DNA from: Stieleria neptunia
GTDB lineage: Bacteria; Planctomycetota; Planctomycetia; Pirellulales; Pirellulaceae
Length of the DNA stretch: 64,000 nt
Assembly (NCBI RefSeq): GCF_007754155.1
Contig: NZ_CP037423.1
Location: forward strand, 806,001 to 870,000
Direction: 5' to 3'
Below, one piece after another: positions 17,379 through 25,910 of this stretch. The position numbers and the translations under genes are program-made. Positions within the stretch are counted from its first letter, which is position 1, and each line of letters begins with the position of its first letter. Below the pieces are notes generated by a model, which saw nothing but the letters and a program-made list of their open reading frames with translations, was not told the origin of the DNA and did not search any database.

Positions 17379-18014
17379 TCATCGCTCCGATTCCCCGTCG
17401 GTCGATTCCCCGTCCGTTGATTTCCCGTCCGTTGATTTCCCGTCCGTTGATTTCCCATCGGTCGATTCCCCGCCGGTCGATCCCACGAACGGATTGGAAT
17501 GCGCAACGTTTCGTCGACGATGTTCGGGGTGCTCTGTATTCTCGAACGTGAAGGAACGGCTGTCGGATGGATGACCGCTCAACGAACGCAACTCCTCCGC
17601 GACAGCGTCTGCGTCATAACCGAGCGACGAGAGTCCGAGCCAAAACACCAGCATGCAAAACGCAGTGGCAGCCAGGCAGATCGCGGAGTGGGAAAGGGTG
17701 ATGATCGCTGCGAAAAAGCGATCACAATGGGCCGCATTGGAAATCATCATCAGCACCACCACAAAGGAAGCCGGCGCGGCGAGAAAGACGAGCGGACCTA
17801 AAAATGCGTAGCTGACCAAAACGGTTGCGGCGACCGCGGCGATGATCTTCAACTTCACGCCGGCACAGCCCCAATAGGTCGGAATCTCTTCGCCAAAGTA
17901 GGCCATGCACAATTGCAGCGAAAACACCCAGCAGGCAAACACGGCGCAGAGGAACGCCAGTCCGGTCGCGATCAATAGCCAACCGGTCGTACCAATCTGA
18001 ATCGCATCCATCAT
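17379..18014 (-). CDS. Small membrane protein with (STDGK/E)n tail
   Basis: 211 residues. Four hydrophobic helices are visible: about 10-35 (WLLIATGLAFLCAVFACWVF), 55-75, 77-95 and 103-130. The C-terminus is soluble and ends with a tandem pentapeptide STDGK/STDGE (about 180-208) encoded by a 15-bp minisatellite (17389-17478). The repeat is hydrophilic and Asp/Lys/Glu-rich, so it is probably disordered. I recognise no family; the helix content recalls small integral membrane proteins of planctomycetes. It is divergent from the beta-helix gene, and the stop codon is just 25 bp from the stop of the convergent PEP-CTERM gene. Confidence 0.68.
   Translation of the reverse strand: MMDAIQIGTTGWLLIATGLAFLCAVFACWVFSLQLCMAYFGEEIPTYWGCAGVKLKIIAAVAATVLVSYAFLGPLVFLAAPASFVVVLMMISNAAHCDRFFAAIITLSHSAICLAATAFCMLVFWLGLSSLGYDADAVAEELRSLSGHPSDSRSFTFENTEHPEHRRRNVAHSNPFVGSTGGESTDGKSTDGKSTDGKSTDGESTDGESER
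17389..17478. repeat. 15-bp tandem repeat (minisatellite) within CDS
   Basis: Six 15-bp units of the form GATTTCCCGTCCGTT (variants GATTCCCCGTCGGTC and so on). Units at 17419-17433 and 17434-17448 are identical. Because 15 is divisible by 3, changes in unit number keep the reading frame. They encode the pentapeptide repeats of the gene on the minus strand. Confidence 0.9.
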
Positions 18015-18232
18015 TTGAGTTCCAATTTCTCAACGGGTTCGAGTCACTCGTGCGCCACGCGGCAACCGCTCAGGTTTACAATCGCCGTCGGTTCCCATGC
18101 CGCCCCTGCGGCGCAAAAAGATAGAACGGGATTGCCTGTCGCCCAAACGCTGCCCTGCCACGCTCTCCGCGTCGACGTTCGGGTTGCCAGGTCAACCTTC
18201 ATAATCGCCCCAAGTGTTCCCCGGATCCTTTG

Positions 18233-19600
18233 ATGCCCCCATCCAACACCCTATTCGGCTCGTTCATTCTGACCCTCACATTGGCTGGTTTTACGGCCCA
18301 TGCGGCGACCCCGGCAGGTCTGGTGGGCGATGGCATCGCCGATGACACCGCGGCGATCCAGGCCGCCGTGGATGCCAAAACCGGTTCGATCGAATTCGGG
18401 CGTGGGGTCTATCGACTCACCAAAACGATCACGGTTGACTTGGACCGCGTCGGCTGGACCAGCTTGTCGGGAGACGGCGTCGCACAATTTAAAATGGAAG
18501 CGGCCGGTCCCGCCTTTCGCTTCATCGGAACACACGGCGGAACGGCCAGTCCGCCGACGGTCAAACCGAACGTGTGGGATCGACAACGGACACCGATGGT
18601 CGACGGCATCGAAATCCTCGGTGGCCATCCAAACGCTTGTGGCATTGAAGCCGACGGCACCATGCAACTGACACTCACCCGCGTCGTCGTCCGCAAGGCC
18701 AAGCATGCCGTTCGCCTGACCGGACGCAACCGCAACGTCACGTTGTCCGAGTGCCACTTGTACGAAAACAGCGGAATCGGAGTCTTCCTGGATCGTCTGA
18801 ATTTGCACCAAATCAACATCGCCAACTGCCACATCAGCTACAACGCCGGCGGCGGAGTCGTTTCGACGGGAAGCGAGATCCGCAATTTGCAAATTGGAAC
18901 CTGTGACATCGAGGGCAACATGGGCGATGCGTCATCCCCGCCCACCGCCAATGTCCTGTTGGATTCCACCGACACCTCCGTCGGCGAAGTCGCGATCGTC
19001 GGTTGCACGATCCAACACACGCACGACGCCCCCGATTCGGCAAACATCCGCATCAACGGTTGGTCCAACGAGCGCCCCTTCACCGACGAACGCCGCACCG
19101 GAAACATCACCATCGCCGACAACGTGCTCTCGGATGTCCAGACGAATTTGGACATCACCGCTGTGCGAGGCATCACGATCAGCGGCAACACGATGTGGAA
19201 AGGCTACGCGGCAAACGTGATCGCAACGAATTGCCGACAGGTCGTCATGACCGGCAACGTGTACGATCGCAACCCACGCTATCACTACGGCGATGGGGCC
19301 AAGGCCAAGCTCGGCGTGATCCTGGAAGACTGCCAGGACGTTACCCTCAACGGCGAGCACTACGGCGGCGAAGTCCTCCAGCACCCCGCCGCACTGCAGC
19401 TGCGCCGCTGTGACGGAGTGAACGTCCAAGGTTGCAGCTTTGCTCGCCTCTCTCGCGCCGGAGTCCTCGTCGATGACGTCGCATTCGGTCAGATCGCGGG
19501 TTGTTTGTTCACCGGCATCACGGACCAGGCCGTCCAAGTCGAACACCAAGGGGCCAGCGACGTGGATGCCAAAACCAACCGCTTCCGCAGAGTTCCGTAG
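18233..19600 (+). CDS. Secreted right-handed beta-helix protein (pectate-lyase-3-like)
   Basis: 455 residues from ATG 18233. An N-terminal signal peptide (about 1-23, ending TAHA) is followed by DGIADDTAAIQAAVDAKTGS, the typical opening of the Pectate_lyase_3 / GDSL-rhamnogalacturonan group of parallel beta-helix proteins. Throughout there are beta-helix coils (TLSECHLYENSG, INIANCHISYNAGGGVV, and others) rich in Asn. Such proteins are polysaccharide lyases or hydrolases, or non-catalytic beta-helix binders. No catalytic triad can be defined from sequence alone. Upstream is a 220-bp divergent region shared with the small membrane protein gene. Confidence 0.75.
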   Translation: MPPSNTLFGSFILTLTLAGFTAHAATPAGLVGDGIADDTAAIQAAVDAKTGSIEFGRGVYRLTKTITVDLDRVGWTSLSGDGVAQFKMEAAGPAFRFIGTHGGTASPPTVKPNVWDRQRTPMVDGIEILGGHPNACGIEADGTMQLTLTRVVVRKAKHAVRLTGRNRNVTLSECHLYENSGIGVFLDRLNLHQINIANCHISYNAGGGVVSTGSEIRNLQIGTCDIEGNMGDASSPPTANVLLDSTDTSVGEVAIVGCTIQHTHDAPDSANIRINGWSNERPFTDERRTGNITIADNVLSDVQTNLDITAVRGITISGNTMWKGYAANVIATNCRQVVMTGNVYDRNPRYHYGDGAKAKLGVILEDCQDVTLNGEHYGGEVLQHPAALQLRRCDGVNVQGCSFARLSRAGVLVDDVAFGQIAGCLFTGITDQAVQVEHQGASDVDAKTNRFRRVP

Positions 19601-19615
19601 CGCACCGCGCATCCC

Positions 19616-19735
19616 CTCGTTCCCAGGCTCCGGGCTGGGAACGCAATGCGCCAAAGGCTCCGCCTTCCCGCCCGAGGTCCCGGGCGGAGCCTGGGCCGAA
19701 GCCCGTTACGAGGCGGAGCCCCGTAACGAGGGGGG
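19616..19735. repeat. Intergenic GTTCCCAGGCTC-type repeat region
   Basis: Contains nested short hairpins: CGTTCCCAG/CTGGGAACG (19618-19643) and CGTTACG/CGTAACG (19704-19728), in a GGCGGAGCC-rich setting. It is located just downstream of the beta-helix gene. This kind of sequence (…CGTTCCCAGGCTCCG…) is a common dispersed repeat in Pirellulaceae. Confidence 0.6.
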
Positions 19736-19802
19736 CCTGCAGTTTTTTAGTGGACCGGCGGTCGACTAAATCTATTTCGGTCGCTAGGATCGCAGCCGTA
19801 TT

Positions 19803-19820
19803 GGCGCGCGCGAGCGCGCC
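19803..19820. promoter_or_regulatory. GC-only hairpin in efflux operon leader
   Basis: GGCGCGC-GCGA-GCGCGCC is a perfect 7-bp stem with 4-base loop, about 27 bp before the adaptor start codon (GTG 19848). It might be an operator for the downstream TetR regulator, or a leader hairpin; sequence alone does not decide. Confidence 0.35.
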
Positions 19821-19847
19821 TCCGATCCACCCGCCTAAGAAACAAGC

Positions 19848-21602
19848 GTGTTCCAGGGGCCTGTCGTGACAAGCAATCCAAGCCGAGGCGTCCACCGTCG
19901 GGCCGGAGCGTTCGCGTTCCTGGTCGCCTGTTTCGCCGTGTCGATTTCCGGATGCGACGAACCGACGACCGAGCTTCGCGAAAAAGCTCCGTTGCCGGTG
20001 ACGGTGATGACGCTTTCCAAAACGGTCCCCCAATCCTCGTATTCGGCGTCCGGAAGCGTGAAATCGTGGAAAACCGAAGACCTGGGGTTCGAGGTGTCCG
20101 GACGGGTCGAGTGGGTGCTTGAGCCGGGGGAAGACATCGATGGGCGTCTGGTTGACCCCCAAGACAAAACCAAAGTCATCATGGAGGGCACGAAGCTGGC
20201 GCAAATCGAATCCGCCCGCTATGAAATCGCGCTGCAGTCCGCCGAGGCGGACTTGGAGGTCGCGATTCTGGGCAAAGAAGAGATCGAGATCCAGCTGAAT
20301 GAATCGCTGCCCGCCCAGATCGAGTCGGCGGAAGCGGATTTGGAGTTGGCGAAGGCGGAATACGAGCGCAACAAGAAATTGGAGAGCCGCAACGCGACGT
20401 CTCAAAGCGAGCTGGAACAGGCCAAAAACTTAGTCGCCACGCGATCGGCCACGCTGCTTTCGTTGTCGGCCAGCAAGAAACAAGCCCAGGCGCAGCTGAA
20501 GTCGGCCGACGCGCAAATCAAACGGGCCAGGCAGGCACTTCGTGACGCCCAGCGTGATCTGGACAACACCGTCTTGTACGGATCCTACCAGGGGCAAATC
20601 TCAAAGGTGTCGGTCGTCCCGGGCAGCGTGGTCTCGGCCGGGTCACCGGTGTTGACGTTGCAGATGACCAATCCGATCAAGGTCGAAGTCGAGTTATCGG
20701 CCAAGCAGTCTCGCAAAATGCGAACGCGTCGAAGCCTGCCGGCGTCGTTCGCCTTGCCGGACGGATCGACACGCCAGTCGACGGCCTTCGTTTACAACAT
20801 CGACCCGAGTGCCGACCCGACGACGCGAACGTTTACCATGACCCTGCTGATGCTGAACGAAAGGTTCGCGGACGAATTGGCCGGCACGATCGACAAGGAG
20901 AGCGTCGTGCGTTCGGAAGACCTCTGGCCGATCCGCTTGAACCAGATGATGGGGACCGACGAAGGGGTGATCCTGGTCGAAGAAAAATCGATCCGGAACG
21001 ACGAGGCGGGCAGCTACGTGTACTTGGTGACCAACGCCAAGCATGATGAGGTCCTGCCGCCGATTCTCAAGGTGCGGCGTCAGGGGATCGTCAAGAACGA
21101 CTTGCTGATTCCGTTCTTGGGCAACTGGTCCTTTCAATCGATCACCTTCGTCGATCCACAGGGGGACCCTGAAAGCGTCGACCCGGACGCTCTGTACGTC
21201 GGGTTGCTTGAAGACGGTCGACCGCTGGGACCGAACTGGGATGGAGAGTCGGTCGTGCTTGATGGCGGTTCGCAGTGGATGCTTCGCCCCGGCGACCTGG
21301 TCAACATCGACCTGTCCGAAGAAGGTTCGGAACTCGGGTTTCATGTCCCGGTCGAAGCGATTTTTAAAACGTCGGACACGTCATCGCTGTTTGTCGTCCG
21401 CAACGGACGCGTCGACGAGATTCCGGTCACCCTGGTCCCCGGTGACAATTTGGACGAAGGGTCGATGATGCAGGTGATGTCCCCCGAGTTGCGAGAAGGC
21501 ATGCAGGTGGTTCGCGACGGCGTGCATCTGCTGCGCTCCGGGCAAACGGTCAACGTCGTCGGCCCGTCCGGCCAAGCATCTGTTGCGACGGAGGTGAACT
21601 AG
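19848..21602 (+). CDS. HlyD-like membrane fusion protein of RND efflux
   Basis: 584 residues from GTG 19848; a second GTG at 19866 has a better AGGGG signal upstream. The N-terminus contains a lipobox-like ISGC (about residue 36), so it may be a lipoprotein. Parts: a beta-barrel and lipoyl-like region (SGSVKSWKTEDLGFEVSGRV), then a long alpha-hairpin coiled coil (about 120-245, from AQIESARYEIALQSAEADLE to RARQALRDAQRDLD), then the second lipoyl half. It links the inner-membrane pump to an outer-membrane channel. It is longer than the usual 370-400 residues because of an expanded C-terminal part. First gene of a three-gene operon with the RND pump (4-bp spacing) and TetR regulator. Confidence 0.85.
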   Translation: MFQGPVVTSNPSRGVHRRAGAFAFLVACFAVSISGCDEPTTELREKAPLPVTVMTLSKTVPQSSYSASGSVKSWKTEDLGFEVSGRVEWVLEPGEDIDGRLVDPQDKTKVIMEGTKLAQIESARYEIALQSAEADLEVAILGKEEIEIQLNESLPAQIESAEADLELAKAEYERNKKLESRNATSQSELEQAKNLVATRSATLLSLSASKKQAQAQLKSADAQIKRARQALRDAQRDLDNTVLYGSYQGQISKVSVVPGSVVSAGSPVLTLQMTNPIKVEVELSAKQSRKMRTRRSLPASFALPDGSTRQSTAFVYNIDPSADPTTRTFTMTLLMLNERFADELAGTIDKESVVRSEDLWPIRLNQMMGTDEGVILVEEKSIRNDEAGSYVYLVTNAKHDEVLPPILKVRRQGIVKNDLLIPFLGNWSFQSITFVDPQGDPESVDPDALYVGLLEDGRPLGPNWDGESVVLDGGSQWMLRPGDLVNIDLSEEGSELGFHVPVEAIFKTSDTSSLFVVRNGRVDEIPVTLVPGDNLDEGSMMQVMSPELREGMQVVRDGVHLLRSGQTVNVVGPSGQASVATEVN

Positions 21603-21605
21603 ACC

Positions 21606-24600
21606 ATGTCGGCTTCCTCGCCACCGTTGCCATCACTGTCACTCGCGTCGCTCGCGGTCAAGTATCGCCCGATCGTCCTTTCCCTGGTCCTGCTCGGCAT
21701 GGTGATGGGGGCTGCCACGTACATCACGATTCCACGCCGCGAAGACCCCGAGTTTACGATTCGCGTCTGTGTCGTGTCGACATCCTGGCCCGGCGCGCCG
21801 GCGGTCACGGTGGAAGAACTGGTTACCGACAAAATCGAACAAGAGCTGACCGGCATCGAGGAAGTCAAGCTGACGCGATCGACGACGGTGACGGGCCTGT
21901 CGACCATTTTCGTCGAACTGGAAGACAACATCGCACCGGAGAAGATCCAAAACGTGTGGGACAAGGTCCGCGCCCGCGTCGACTTGGTCCCGATGCCGTC
22001 TGCTGACGTGCGTCCGATCGTCAATGACGAATTCGGCGATACCGCCGTGCTCGTGTTGGCGGTTCACCAAACCCCTTCGGGCGGCCGCGAACTCATTCGC
22101 CCCCAAGATCGGTACTCGCCACGTGAACTCGAACGCTTCGCCGAAGACGTGCAGGATGCGTTGCGATTGGTGCCGGGTGTTGCCGAAGTCGAGATGTTTG
22201 GTGCACGAGAGGAAGCGATCTACATCGAGACGGAGATGGCGAATTGGGCACAAATCGAACTGACCACGGCCAGGCTTGAATCGTTGGCTCAGGAACGAAA
22301 CATCATCCAGGCCGGCGGCGAACTCGACACCCGAGCCGGTCACTACAGCGTCAATCCGGGCGGGGAGTTCAATGCGGTGGAGGAGATCACGCAAATCGCC
22401 AGCACCGTCCGCACCGACGACGGGGACAACAGCGTTCCCCTGACGGAGCTCGGGCTGACCATTGAGCGCGGGTACGAGGATCCGGCAAGTTATATCTGTC
22501 GCGTCGGCGATGCGTCGGGGGCCACCGAGGCGGTGATGTTGGGGATCACGATGAAATCCGGTGCGAACATCATCGACGTGTGCCGCGATTGCAAACAACG
22601 CATCAACGAATTGATCGTACGGGAACAGCGCTTGCCATCGGACGTGGCCGTGACCGCGGTTTCCGATCAATCGGAAAGCGTGACGAAAAAGATCCGGGAT
22701 GTGATCCTCAACGTGGTCGAAGCGGTGTTGATCGTGATCGCCATCGTCTACCTGGTGGTCGGCTTTCGAACCGCCTTTGTCATGGCCGCCAACATCCCGA
22801 TCGTCGTGATCATCTCCATCGGTTTGATCGCGGTCTTCGGCGTCCAACTGGAACAGATCTCGCTTGCCGCCTTGGTGATCTCGCTGGGATTGCTCGTGGA
22901 CAATGCCGTTCAGGTCTGTGACCAAGCCCGGACGAACCAGATCGCCGGCATGGCGCCGTTTCCCGCGGCCATCGACGGCGCCAATACACTGGCCATTCCG
23001 ATGCTGGTCGGCACCCTGACGACGATGGCGGCGTTCATCCCGATGCTGTTTTCACTCGAAGGCGGCGGCAAAGAATACATCTACAGCCTGCCCGTGACCG
23101 TCTCGACCACCCTGGCGCTCAGCTGGTTGCTGGCGATGACCTTTTGCGTGATCCTGGCCGGGGTGTTGATCCGCGCGCCCGAGGCGGATTACCCCGCATC
23201 ACCGGTCGTGTCGTGGTTTCGAAAACTGGCGGCATGGTCCCCCCGCTTGCGCCACCGCCACGCGGTTGAGTCGGCGCAACCACACGGTGAGACAAAACCA
23301 ACGGGCAATCACGCCTTCAACCTCTACACCCGCGTCGCCCGCTGGGCCGTCAACGCCAAATGGCTGACCGCCTTGGCCACTGCGGTGCTGGTCGTCGCGA
23401 TTTTGATGTTGCCGGTCAGTTCCGAGTTCTTTCCCGAAGCCGCCGGAACCCAGTTCGCGGTCAAAATCATCTTGCCGGAAACCGCGACGATCGACCATAC
23501 CGATGCGGCGGCTCGTCAAGTCGAATCGATCCTTCGAAAACTGAGCCGCGAAGGCGGCGCGGAATCTGACCGACTGAGAGCCTATCGGACGATGGTCGGT
23601 GGCGGAGGCTCGCGATGGCATCTGGGCTGGGATCCCGAACCCCAATCACGCTCGTTCGCCGAAATTCTGGTCCGCACCACCAGCGACTCGGTGACGAAAG
23701 CCTACGCCCAGCGTGTTCGCGACGTCGCCCAGCGCGGCGACGCATCACTGGGGATCGCCCCCATCGTTGGCGCCCGAGTTGTCCCCGTTCAATTGGCCCT
23801 GGGACCGCCGGCTGATCCGCTGGTCCTGCGGATCGCCGGAAACGGTTTTGCCGATCCCGCCATCCTCCGCAACACCGCCGATCGCCTCAAGCGACTCGTC
23901 GCCGAACAACCTGAAACCTGGGATGTGAATGATTCCTGGGGCATCGACGGGTACCAGATTCGGGTCAACGTCCACCAGGACCAAGCCGTGCTCGCCGGCG
24001 TCACGAATTCGCAGATCGCCAAAACCCTGACGTCCTATTATTCGGGACTGCGTTTGACCACGTTCCGCGAAGGCGACCATCAAGTCCCCGTTTACTTTCG
24101 TCTCCGCGCCAGTCAGCGCGAGTCAATCGCCGGACTTCAAGAGTCTTACGTCGAAGGAGATCGCGGCAAGGTCCCGCTGGCATCGATCGCAAGTTTGGAA
24201 CCCGCGTTCGAACTGGCAAGAATCGAGCGACGCAACATGAACCGCACGATCGAGGTCAGCTCCAGGATGGAGCCGGGGGTGACGGGTAACGACGTCGTTT
24301 CGCGTATTTTGAAGTCCGAGGAGCTGCGACGTCTTCGCGACAGTCTGCCGGTCGGCTACTCCATCGAGCCCGGCGGCGCCTATGAAGAAAGCGTCGAAGC
24401 GGGCGGGCAGATGATGATGTCCTTTGCGATCTCGTTTTTGCTGATCATCTTGTGCCTGATTTTCCAGTACAACGGCTGGTCGAAACCGTTGATCATTCTC
24501 TCCACGCTGCCGTTGGCGTTGGTGGGTGCCTGGCTGGGCTTGTTCCTGTCCGACAAATCATTGGGCTTCATGCCCCAATTGGGAATCCTGGCCCTGTTCG

Positions 24601-25007
24601 GAATCGTGCTCAACACGGCCATCATCTTCGTCGAATTCGCCGACATCTTGATCGCACAAAAGGCGACGGAGAAGCGGAACGCGGGCAGCGGGGATGGCCC
24701 CATCCAGGGTCTGAGCGTCGATGAGTTTCGCGGTTGTCTGATCGAAGCGGGCAAGCAACGCATCTTGCCGATCTTTCTCACCACGGCAACCACCGTCGGC
24801 GGCTTGATCCCCCTGGCCCTCAGCGGCGGTCCACTTTGGGAAGGCCTGGCGTGGTGCATGATCGTCGGCCTGCTGCTGACAACCCTCCTGACGCTCTTTG
24901 TGGTTCCCGCCTTCTATGCGATCCTGGTCGAAACATTCGGCGTCCGCCCGGTGGTGTTGGCAGAAGCCGCGACCGAGGATCCGCAGCCCACCCAGCGAGT
25001 CTTTTGA
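21606..25007 (+). CDS. RND efflux transporter permease
   Basis: 1133 residues, AcrB/MexF-like architecture: two repeats of six transmembrane helices with large periplasmic loops. Residues 1-50 hold the first helix after a basic loop; YITIPRREDPEF is typical of family members. TM4 carries GLLVDNAV, with Asp432 kept but the neighbouring Asp changed to Asn433. TM10 has LNTAIIFVEFA, where Asn1003 replaces the Lys of AcrB. Proton relay residues are thus altered in a coordinated way. The central region (about 525-580) carries a soluble linker between the two repeats. The pump exports a toxic compound or metabolite driven by protons; substrate unknown. Encoded 4 bp after the adaptor and 4 bp before the TetR gene. 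Confidence 0.88.
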   Translation: MSASSPPLPSLSLASLAVKYRPIVLSLVLLGMVMGAATYITIPRREDPEFTIRVCVVSTSWPGAPAVTVEELVTDKIEQELTGIEEVKLTRSTTVTGLSTIFVELEDNIAPEKIQNVWDKVRARVDLVPMPSADVRPIVNDEFGDTAVLVLAVHQTPSGGRELIRPQDRYSPRELERFAEDVQDALRLVPGVAEVEMFGAREEAIYIETEMANWAQIELTTARLESLAQERNIIQAGGELDTRAGHYSVNPGGEFNAVEEITQIASTVRTDDGDNSVPLTELGLTIERGYEDPASYICRVGDASGATEAVMLGITMKSGANIIDVCRDCKQRINELIVREQRLPSDVAVTAVSDQSESVTKKIRDVILNVVEAVLIVIAIVYLVVGFRTAFVMAANIPIVVIISIGLIAVFGVQLEQISLAALVISLGLLVDNAVQVCDQARTNQIAGMAPFPAAIDGANTLAIPMLVGTLTTMAAFIPMLFSLEGGGKEYIYSLPVTVSTTLALSWLLAMTFCVILAGVLIRAPEADYPASPVVSWFRKLAAWSPRLRHRHAVESAQPHGETKPTGNHAFNLYTRVARWAVNAKWLTALATAVLVVAILMLPVSSEFFPEAAGTQFAVKIILPETATIDHTDAAARQVESILRKLSREGGAESDRLRAYRTMVGGGGSRWHLGWDPEPQSRSFAEILVRTTSDSVTKAYAQRVRDVAQRGDASLGIAPIVGARVVPVQLALGPPADPLVLRIAGNGFADPAILRNTADRLKRLVAEQPETWDVNDSWGIDGYQIRVNVHQDQAVLAGVTNSQIAKTLTSYYSGLRLTTFREGDHQVPVYFRLRASQRESIAGLQESYVEGDRGKVPLASIASLEPAFELARIERRNMNRTIEVSSRMEPGVTGNDVVSRILKSEELRRLRDSLPVGYSIEPGGAYEESVEAGGQMMMSFAISFLLIILCLIFQYNGWSKPLIILSTLPLALVGAWLGLFLSDKSLGFMPQLGILALFGIVLNTAIIFVEFADILIAQKATEKRNAGSGDGPIQGLSVDEFRGCLIEAGKQRILPIFLTTATTVGGLIPLALSGGPLWEGLAWCMIVGLLLTTLLTLFVVPAFYAILVETFGVRPVVLAEAATEDPQPTQRVF

Positions 25008-25010
25008 ACC

Positions 25011-25649
25011 ATGAACTGGCAACGGGCCAGACGCCCCGAACAAAAAGCCGAACGGATCTCAACGATCCTCGATGCGGCAGCCGAACTGTTGGATGACAAC
25101 GAGTACGACACGATCTCGATGCGTGACGTGGCTAAACGTGCGGGGCTCGGAAAAGCCAGCTTGTATCACTACTTCAAAACCAAAGAAGAAGTCTTTCTTG
25201 CCTTGTATCGTGAAGAGCTTGAGCGCTGGCTGGAAACTGTGACGACGGGGCTGGGGCGACTGCGAAAACCGACCCCCACGCGAGTCGCCGAGATGCTCAC
25301 CTCGGCGCTGCAACGTCACCAGCGGTTCTGTCGCTTGATGGTCCTGTTCGCAGCCGTACTCGAACGAAACCTGTCGCAAGCCTTCCTGGTCGAATTCAAA
25401 CGCTCGCTCTTGGAACCGGCCGAAGCGTTCGCGGGCACGATCCAGTCGGTCACACCACACTTTTCCATCGAAGACGCCAAAGATTTTGCCTTTCAGCATC
25501 ACGCCTTGGTGGCCGGACTTTGGCCGATCGCCCATCCATCACCCCAAGTCGAGTCGGTCTTGCAGGCGCTCGAATTCCAAGGCTTCCGCACCGAGTTCGC
25601 GCCCCTGCTGACTCGGTCCTTCATCAACCTGCTCTCGCCGATCGATTGA
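25011..25649 (+). CDS. TetR/AcrR family transcriptional regulator
   Basis: 212 residues. Residues about 10-60 form the TetR helix-turn-helix DNA-binding domain: ILDAAAELLDDNEYDTISMRD, then VAKRAGLGKASLYHYFKTKEEV. The C-terminal ligand-binding and dimerisation domain is variable. Such regulators usually repress their own operon and are released by the transported compound. It is the last gene of the adaptor-pump-regulator operon, and starts 3 bp after the pump stop codon. Placement downstream rather than divergent means that autoregulation would act on the promoter 5.2 kb upstream. Confidence 0.88.
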   Translation: MNWQRARRPEQKAERISTILDAAAELLDDNEYDTISMRDVAKRAGLGKASLYHYFKTKEEVFLALYREELERWLETVTTGLGRLRKPTPTRVAEMLTSALQRHQRFCRLMVLFAAVLERNLSQAFLVEFKRSLLEPAEAFAGTIQSVTPHFSIEDAKDFAFQHHALVAGLWPIAHPSPQVESVLQALEFQGFRTEFAPLLTRSFINLLSPID

Positions 25650-25669
25650 CCCGATCGCCCCAATGGTTC

Positions 25670-25693
25670 GCGGCAGGGCGCGAGCCCTCCGGT
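25670..25693. repeat. Solo arm of repeat family F
   Basis: GCGGCAGGGCGCGAGCCCTC and onward matches the arm of the palindrome found in the TonB-receptor gene (57979-58002 and 58027-58050) and the intergenic copy near 33.5 kb. No second arm is visible close by. Confidence 0.7.
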
Positions 25694-25910
25694 CGTTCGT
25701 CCGTTATCCCAATCGCCACCCCCTGTGAGGTGGTTGGTGGCTCTCTGTATCGGGTGGATCACCAGCAAGTTCGCGTCGTGCCCGTTCTGTCCTGGATGAT
25801 TTTGCGCGCCATGGGGAGTCGTATCGGATAACCTAGGGATCCGCCGTCACGCCTTGCCGGCCCTCCTCAGCTCGTCTCTCTTCTCCCGCTCCGCTCATCG
25901 ATTCCCCTCC

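Noticed and set aside
17389..17478. The 15-bp repeat as a CRISPR array
   Set aside because: Units are contiguous, short and lack spacers; they encode a pentapeptide repeat in a gene.
19616..19735. Possible tRNA or structured RNA in the hairpin-rich gap
   Set aside because: No tRNA arms or conserved motif; the sequence looks like a dispersed intergenic repeat.
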